Assembly: GCA_034190305.1 (NCBI GenBank)
Contig: JAXHSV010000104.1
Span: 1-10,085, forward strand
Source of the DNA: JAUWNJ01 sp034190305
Lineage (GTDB): Bacteria; Planctomycetota; Phycisphaerae; SM23-33
Direction of reading: 5' to 3'
DNA length: 10,085 bases
The position numbers and the translations under genes are program-made. Shown piece after piece: positions 5,445-10,085 of the stretch. Under the pieces are notes generated by a model. It made no database searches. It had not been told where the DNA came from and saw only the letters and a program-made list of their open reading frames with translations. Each line of letters begins with the position of its first letter. Position 1 is the stretch's first letter.

Positions 5445-7285
5445 ATGATTAACCCGAGGCCGGTCGCGGATGCTCTCATGTACGGAATACTTCAGTGGAA
5501 CGGAACGATTCTGCGACATTGACATGGTCCGCAACGCCGGTTTCAACTCACACTACGGGGCGTTTTTACCCAATCCGGATGGGGCAGGCAAGAAAACCGT
5601 GGCAATTCGGCGAGAGATGATCGCCAAACTTGCCGGGCAGGTCAGGACCCTGACGGACTTCGGCGTGCACGTGACAACCTACATGTGGATCGGAGGATTC
5701 GACCGGCGGTTGCACGAACCCGCCTCCGATGAAAAGTTCAAGGGTGAGTTCGCCGGTCCGCCGGCAGCCTGGGTCGAGCAAGTCAAAGACTACGTTCGCG
5801 CCTGCTACAACAACCCCGACTGGATCGACGAAGTCGCAAACGACGCCGTCGTACAAATGGAAGAAGGCCGCTCCGAAGGCATCTTCCTTGACGTTACCGT
5901 TCCGTTGAATCACTGCGTATGCAAGCACTGCTGCGGCAGGCTGAAGAAGGAACTCGGTCTCGACCTGAAGTCCATGCCGCTGCCGGCCTTCTCAGAAGTC
6001 GCGCTGGACCAGACCAGCGACGAAGATGAGGACTCGAGGGAGCGGATCGACTTTTCCGACAAGGCTTACCGGGACTACCTTAAATGGCGGCTGGGAACCT
6101 ACGTCGATTTCTTCCGGCAGGTGCGTGAGAAGGTCGAGCAGCAGCACCGGCCGGCGTCCGGTGCTGCTGACGAACTCCCACTCCAATCGGCCTGAATACT
6201 TATACTGCTACCTACGGAGCGCCGGCGTGCTGGACGGGGTATATTTTGAGGAAGGTCTCAACTATCCGCCGAACAGCCTGGTCTATCCCTACAAGGTCGG
6301 ATGCGCCGTCATGCCGGGGGCGGCTCCGCTGGTTGTAACCCGCGTCGCAGAAGGCATTCCCACCGTCGCGATGCTGAAATCGGCCCTGGCCGAGGGCGTT
6401 GCCTTCGGCGGGTACTTCACGCCGTGGGGTTTCTACATCCACGAATCAGACGAACTTGTCGAGGCCGTGCGGCAGTACAACGAATTTTTTACCGAGCACG
6501 AGGAAATGCTGGCCGCCCAGACCGACCTGGCAAACGTTGCCGTCATCCAGTCGCTAACCTCGGATATATTTTATTGGCAACGTCGGCATGCCGCCGCCGA
6601 GTACATGGGTGTATTGCTGACGGACATGCACGTACCGTTCGAGTTGCTGCCGGCTGAAAACGGTCTGGACGCCAAGCGCCTCGGTAAGTACACACTGCTG
6701 ATCCTGCCAAACATGGGTCTTGTTTCCGATACGGAGATGGCGACGTACCTGGCTTATCTGGACGCCGGCGGAAAGATCGTCGCCACCGGCGACGAGGCCT
6801 TATGCTTTGATGAGACGATGCAGAGGCGCGAACGCCGACCGGAGCACAAAAATCTATTTTATGTAGGCGGATGCGAAGAGAAGGAACACGCCAACGACAG
6901 GATAGTCGGTCCTGACTACTTCTGCCGGTTCGCCGAATCCGGCGGAAAGTTGGCTCAAACCATTCGGAAACACGCCACGCCGCCAATGCTTGAAACGAAC
7001 GCGCGGGTCTCAACGGCGATCAACCTTACTGAAAGCGACACCGAGATTCTTGTACACATGGTCAACTTACACGTGAACATGCGTCTGACTCAATTGTTTA
7101 TCAGGCCGGACCGAAACGTCCGCCTGCGGGTCAGGATGCCTGACCGCGTCAGGGGGGCCGACCTGCTTACGCCGGATATCGAAGGCGGCGCCCAGACCCT
7201 TGATTTCACACAGGACGGCGATTGGGTCGAATTGGCGGTGCCCGAGATAACCCACTACGCAATCATCCGCCTCCGGAAAGTGTGA
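5445..7285 (+). pseudogene. GH42-like glycoside hydrolase, interrupted by two +1 frameshifts
   Basis: Three collinear frames combine into about 612 residues. Segment 1 (ATG 5445 to about 5507) reads MINPRPVADALMYGILQWNGT. Segment 2 (from about 5509) reads FCDIDMVRNAGFNSHYGAFL... to ...VREKVEQQ near 6146. Segment 3 reads TGRRPVLLTNSHSN... to TGA 7283-7285. Each junction needs one base skipped. The N-terminal half resembles a TIM barrel of the GH-A clan, including a 'CVCKHCCGRLKKELG' cysteine cluster like that of GH42-type enzymes. The next part ('YTLLILPNMGLVSDTEMATYL', 'GGKIVATGDE') resembles the GH42 beta-galactosidase trimerisation domain, and a beta-sandwich tail follows. The family call is by pattern only. 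No signal peptide is visible. An upstream ATG at 5434 has a better ribosome site but meets a stop at 5446. The gene is either decayed or affected by sequence errors. Confidence 0.68.
6139..6169. repeat. Perfect 12-bp inverted repeat at the frameshift site
   Basis: Arms 6139-6150 (CAGCAGCACCGG) and 6158-6169 (CCGGTGCTGCTG) are exact reverse complements around a 7-base loop. The hairpin lies inside the glycosidase gene, exactly where the reading frame shifts by one base. Strong hairpins are a known cause of polymerase slippage and of sequencing indels. Confidence 0.7.
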
Positions 7286-7300
7286 ACCGAGGCGGGTTTT
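7267..7300 (+). terminator. Possible rho-independent terminator after the glycosidase gene
   Basis: CCGCCTCCGG (7267-7276) pairs with CCGAGGCGG (7287-7295) as nine pairs with one bulged C around a 10-base loop, followed by GTTTT. The stem starts inside the last glycosidase codons. The T-run is short, so termination may be partial. It would separate the glycosidase block from rnfC, whose ATG is at 7317. Confidence 0.4.
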
Positions 7301-7316
7301 CGGTTATCATCCAGCC

Positions 7317-8648
7317 ATGACAAGACCCCAATTCGGGACATTTACCGGTGGGATTGACCTGCCTGACGCCAAGGATGCGACCATAAATTCGGCCATAGCG
7401 CCGGCAGGCCGGCTCAACCGGCTTGGTGTTCCGCTCGCGCCTGTTCAGGCCGACGCCGCCAGGCCGGCGGTTCGCATCGGGCAGTACGTCTCCCGCGGAG
7501 AGAGGCTGGGCGAGGCGACGTGCGCCGAGCAGGTGGATGTCTTTGCGCCCCTTGCCGGACGGGTAACAGGATTCTGCAACGTTTCCGTCCCGTCGCATCC
7601 GACCGGATGGCGGCGTTGCCGGGCAGTCGAACTTGCAGATTTGGACATCCCCGCCGGCATCGGACCGCTGAGAGAAAATTACGACTGGCTCGCAGCCGAC
7701 GAAAAGTCCATCCGCCTGCGTATCGCCGAAGGCGGACTGACAACCTTCTACGAGCCTGTCGTGTCCCTCTCTAGGTATATCGATTCATCCAGGCAGGCAA
7801 AGGTCGATACGCTCATCGCCAATGTAATGGAGAACACTCCCTTCATCACCGCCGATCATCGCCTGCTGGCTGAACGGGGTTTGGAAGTCGTTCGCGGCCT
7901 GGCGATCCTGGCGCGCGCTGTCGGGGCATCCGATGTGATACTTGCGGTGGACCATCGCCACACCGACGCCTACCGCACAACCGTCGCACCGGCAAGGCTT
8001 TATGGAATCAGTTCCATCGCCCTTGCTCATAAGTACCCAATCGGCGCCGTCGCCATGCTTATAAAGGTTCTGACTCGCCGGCGGGCGCCGCCCGGCGCCG
8101 ACGGTCTTGCCGTCGGCGTCGCAGTAACCGATGCAGCCACATGCCACGCAGCGTACCGCTGGGTGGCGTGCGGCGAATTGCCCACCGCTCGCGTCATTAC
8201 GGTCTCCGGGCAGCGAATTAACAGCCCCGCTAATATGTTTGTGCCATTCGGCGCCGATGTTTCGGAGGTTCTTGACCTGGCAGGGACCAGGGGCGAAGGC
8301 AAGTGCGTCTTCGGTTCGGCGATGACGGGCAGGCAGGTCGCGGACGGTGCGGTTACAGGCCCGTCGGCAAACGCCCTGCTGGCGCTGGAAGACGACCACC
8401 AGCCGATACCGACGCCCTGTATCCGCTGCGGGTGGTGCAGCGACAATTGCCCCGCCCGGCTGAACGTCTCGGCGCTGAACGACGATTTTGAACTGGGGCG
8501 GACCGCCGCCGCACGCCGACACGGCGCAATGGCATGCATTGAATGTGCAATTTGCAGTTACGTATGCCCGGCCAGACTGCCGCTGATGCAACGGGTCAGA
8601 CTACTGAAACAGGCTATTGGACAGGAAATGTCTAATGCAGTCAGATAA
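7317..8648 (+). CDS. rnfC: Electron transport complex subunit RnfC (divergent)
   Basis: A 443-residue RnfC-like protein, the peripheral subunit passing electrons between NADH and the rest of the Rnf ion-translocating ferredoxin:NAD+ oxidoreductase on the cytoplasmic side. It opens with the RnfC-type 'FTGGIDLPDAKDAT' (9-22), followed by a barrel-sandwich region ('FAPLAGRV', 76-83). The C-terminus carries two [4Fe-4S] motifs: C368-x2-C371-x2-C374-x3-C378 and C407-x2-C410-x2-C413-x3-C417. The NADH/FMN region is unusual: where RnfC normally has a Gly-rich GLGGAxFPT-type loop this has 'IAEGGLTTFYEPVV' (136-149), and the usual ECEP is 'ENTP' (172-175). NADH oxidation may be altered or lost. The start ATG 7317 lacks a clear ribosome site. 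It overlaps rnfD by 14 bases. Confidence 0.88.
   Translation: MTRPQFGTFTGGIDLPDAKDATINSAIAPAGRLNRLGVPLAPVQADAARPAVRIGQYVSRGERLGEATCAEQVDVFAPLAGRVTGFCNVSVPSHPTGWRRCRAVELADLDIPAGIGPLRENYDWLAADEKSIRLRIAEGGLTTFYEPVVSLSRYIDSSRQAKVDTLIANVMENTPFITADHRLLAERGLEVVRGLAILARAVGASDVILAVDHRHTDAYRTTVAPARLYGISSIALAHKYPIGAVAMLIKVLTRRRAPPGADGLAVGVAVTDAATCHAAYRWVACGELPTARVITVSGQRINSPANMFVPFGADVSEVLDLAGTRGEGKCVFGSAMTGRQVADGAVTGPSANALLALEDDHQPIPTPCIRCGWCSDNCPARLNVSALNDDFELGRTAAARRHGAMACIECAICSYVCPARLPLMQRVRLLKQAIGQEMSNAVR
8623..8628 (+). promoter_or_regulatory. Ribosome binding site of rnfD inside the rnfC end
   Basis: AGGAAA lies 6 bases before ATG 8635. It favours this start over the in-frame TTG at 8617 and couples rnfD to rnfC translation. 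Confidence 0.55.
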
Positions 8649-9825
8649 TGGAAACAACACGACGGCGTCGGGCAAGCCGATGTCGCCGGCGCCCTTCCTT
8701 CACGCTCCCGAGACCAGCAGGGGTATTTTTGTAACGATCTTCGTGGCGGCGTGCGTGCCGTTGGGAGCCGGTGTCGTATTTTTCGGCTGGCGCGCGCTGC
8801 TGGTGACGTTTTTGAGTGTCGCAGGTTGTGTTGCGACCGAGTCGGCGTATTACCGCGTTACGCGAACGCCCTCTCTTATGGGCAGGATGCACGCAGCCGT
8901 TACGGGTCTGCTGCTGGCGCTGACGCTTCCGGCGAGCGCGCCGTGGTACGTCCCGCTGACAGGCGCGGCATTTGCAATCATCGTCGGAAAGGCGATTTTC
9001 GGCGGGGTCGGACATTTCCTCTGGCAGCCGGCGATTGTGGGACGACTGGCGGTAACGGTTATCTTCGCGCCGCCGCTGTTCAGCGCAAACCTCGCCAGCC
9101 CACCGACCTGGCCATTGCTTGGGCCCGACAGGATCGTCATGGGGGACGCCCACAGCCTCAAAACACCAAGCACATACCGTCAGTGGCGCGGAACGCCGGC
9201 GCCGCCCGGAGCAGACGCTTTCGCATTGCCCCGCCCCCAACGCCGGTTGAGAGAACTGACGCTGCCGACCGGCCGGCCGCCTGCGTCAATTTCCTCGACC
9301 CTGCGGCATATGCCGCCGGCGTGGGACCTTATCAGCGGGGCGCACGGCGGGGGAATCGGGGAAACCTGCGCCATCGCCATTATCATCGCCGGTCTGTACC
9401 TGATATACCGCAACTACGTCAGAGGACACCTGCCGGGAATGTTCATCCTCGCCGCCGCCGCCACAGCCGCTATCGCGCCGATCCGCACCGGCGACGGCAC
9501 GTCGTGGCAATGGCTGCCAATCGTAAGCGAAGGGCTTGACGTCGGGTTCACTTACGTTGCTTACCATCTCCTCTGCGGCGAGTTGCTGCTGGCGGGGTTT
9601 TTCCTTGCCGGCGAGATGACCTCACGCCCCGTAACGGCCCCGGCGCAGGCAGTCTTTGGATTTCTGTGCGGAGCCGGAGCGATATTGTTAAGGATGTATC
9701 TGCCGATTCCCATTCCCGCATACGCCGCCGTATTGATTTGCAACACGCTCACGCCGCTGCTGGACGCCACCATCCGGCCCTGGGCGTTAGGAAAAAGCAG
9801 GCCACGAATTGCGAAAATAAAATGA
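8635..9825 (+). CDS. rnfD: Electron transport complex subunit RnfD (divergent)
   Basis: A 396-residue polytopic membrane protein of the RnfD/NqrB family, which carries covalently bound FMN and takes part in ion-coupled electron transfer. Recognisable parts are 'FGGVGHFLWQPAIVGR' (122-137), like the GGxGxNxxNPA motif; 'GGGIGETCAIAIIIAGLYLIY' (238-258), like GGSIGETSAxAxLIG; and 'RPVTAPAQAVFGFLCGAG' (331-348), like SPVTxxGQxxxG. The usual D-A-x-S-G-A-T-P flavin site appears as D171-A-H-S-L-K-T177-P, so the attachment threonine seems to be kept in a changed context. Between residues 178 and 235 is a Pro- and Arg-rich stretch that looks longer and more polar than usual. Several hydrophobic helices are visible, for example 31-50, 53-70, 88-118, 136-150, 244-260 and 337-370. 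ATG 8635 is chosen for its ribosome site. Confidence 0.87.
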   Translation: MQSDNGNNTTASGKPMSPAPFLHAPETSRGIFVTIFVAACVPLGAGVVFFGWRALLVTFLSVAGCVATESAYYRVTRTPSLMGRMHAAVTGLLLALTLPASAPWYVPLTGAAFAIIVGKAIFGGVGHFLWQPAIVGRLAVTVIFAPPLFSANLASPPTWPLLGPDRIVMGDAHSLKTPSTYRQWRGTPAPPGADAFALPRPQRRLRELTLPTGRPPASISSTLRHMPPAWDLISGAHGGGIGETCAIAIIIAGLYLIYRNYVRGHLPGMFILAAAATAAIAPIRTGDGTSWQWLPIVSEGLDVGFTYVAYHLLCGELLLAGFFLAGEMTSRPVTAPAQAVFGFLCGAGAILLRMYLPIPIPAYAAVLICNTLTPLLDATIRPWALGKSRPRIAKIK

Positions 9826-9840
9826 AAAATCCTTATGTAC

Positions 9841-9878
9841 AGTTTGTAGGTCGGGCAAGTATGCCCGATCTACAAACT
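9841..9878. repeat. 17-bp palindrome downstream of rnfD (REP-like or terminator)
   Basis: AGTTTGTAGGTCGGGCA (9841-9857) and TGCCCGATCTACAAACT (9862-9878) are reverse complements at 16 of 17 positions, the exception forming a G-U pair, around a 4-base loop. It sits between rnfD and a convergent gene, so it could act as a bidirectional transcription barrier. There is no proper T-run on the + side. The core 'GTAGGTCGGGC...GCCCGATCTAC' resembles dispersed intergenic palindromes that I remember from other genomes. Confidence 0.7.
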
Positions 9879-9944
9879 AGAGATATTCATCGAGAGATGG
9901 GGCAACAGCTTTGTTAGTACAAGGGATTGGGTTGTTGGATATTT

Positions 9945-10085
9945 CTAACCTTTGAGTTGTTTTAAATTCACATCATCTATCGCACATATCTTGAAGGCCC
10001 TCTTCAGAATGTCGAGCGCCACTGCTGGTCCAGTGGGTCGAACGCCATCGGAGAAAAACTCGTTGGTGTAGGTGTATCCGTTTTC
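9945..10085 (-). CDS. C-terminal fragment of an unidentified protein (cut by window edge)
   Basis: On the - strand a frame is open from the window edge (10085) to TAG at 9947-9945, giving 46 residues ending ...CAIDDVNLKQLKG. The composition is protein-like, with an aromatic start 'ENGYTYTNEFFSDGV' and an amphipathic helix 'GPAVALDILKRAFKICAIDD', unlike the Arg-rich shadow frames elsewhere. I do not recognise the family. If real, it converges on rnfD, with the palindrome at 9841-9878 between them. Only the tail is visible, so no start, domain or function can be given. Confidence 0.5.
   Translation of the reverse strand, partial: ENGYTYTNEFFSDGVRPTGPAVALDILKRAFKICAIDDVNLKQLKG

Noticed and set aside
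5445..6195. Programmed +1 frameshift in the glycosidase
   Set aside because: No prfB-like CUU-UGA context or slippery run is found at either shift, and two separate shifts in one gene are better explained by mutation or sequence error.
7785..8591. 268-residue ORF on the - strand
   Set aside because: Opposite rnfC, whose FeS motifs establish the coding strand. The - strand product is rich in Cys, Arg and Gly with no family features.
8751..9539. 262-residue ORF on the + strand in another frame
   Set aside because: Arg- and Ala-rich shadow of rnfD. The rnfD frame has clear membrane helices and family motifs.
1..10085. CRISPR array, tRNA, rRNA, integrase or transposase genes
   Set aside because: No regularly spaced direct repeats, no cloverleaf sequence and no recombinase or transposase motif were found on either strand.

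Overview
The window looks like a stretch of a moderately GC-rich bacterial chromosome, most probably from the Planctomycetota (Phycisphaerae-like) or a nearby PVC lineage. I base this on the combination of a DUF2617-like protein, a bacterial deoxyhypusine-synthase-like enzyme, a GH42-like glycosidase, Rnf genes and short dispersed palindromes. No rRNA or tRNA is present to anchor the taxonomy, so it is an inference. All genes are on the + strand except one partial gene at the right edge.

Left part (1-2202): the C-terminal part of a DUF2617-like protein, an imperfect palindrome (531-598), a 44-residue very basic protein at 617-751, a deoxyhypusine/homospermidine-synthase-like enzyme that keeps the catalytic SWGK lysine, and a small three-helix membrane protein.

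Middle part (2203-3879): a solitary hicB antitoxin-like gene broken by two in-frame stop codons (2270-2467). It is followed by two tandem, mutually paralogous metallo-beta-lactamase-fold genes of the MJ0301-like type. The first keeps a full metal-ligand set with an HxDxDH variant. The second has lost most ligands and is probably a pseudoenzyme.

Operon-like block (3966-7285): a secreted beta-rich protein, an aspartate/glutamate (YgeA-like) racemase whose start overlaps the preceding stop, and a GH42-like glycosidase. The secreted protein has one apparent frameshift and the glycosidase two. All three are in the same direction (one extra base), so this block is either decaying or carries assembly errors. 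A hairpin resembling a terminator lies at the end of the glycosidase gene.

Right part (7317-10085): rnfC and rnfD, overlapping by 14 bases. These would encode the soluble FeS/NADH arm and a flavin-bearing membrane subunit of an Rnf ion-translocating ferredoxin:NAD+ oxidoreductase. RnfC carries altered residues in the flavin/NADH-binding region, and RnfD has a variant flavin-attachment motif. The usual downstream partners (rnfG, rnfE, rnfA, rnfB) do not follow. Instead there is a near-perfect 17-bp palindrome and then the tail of an unidentified gene on the - strand.
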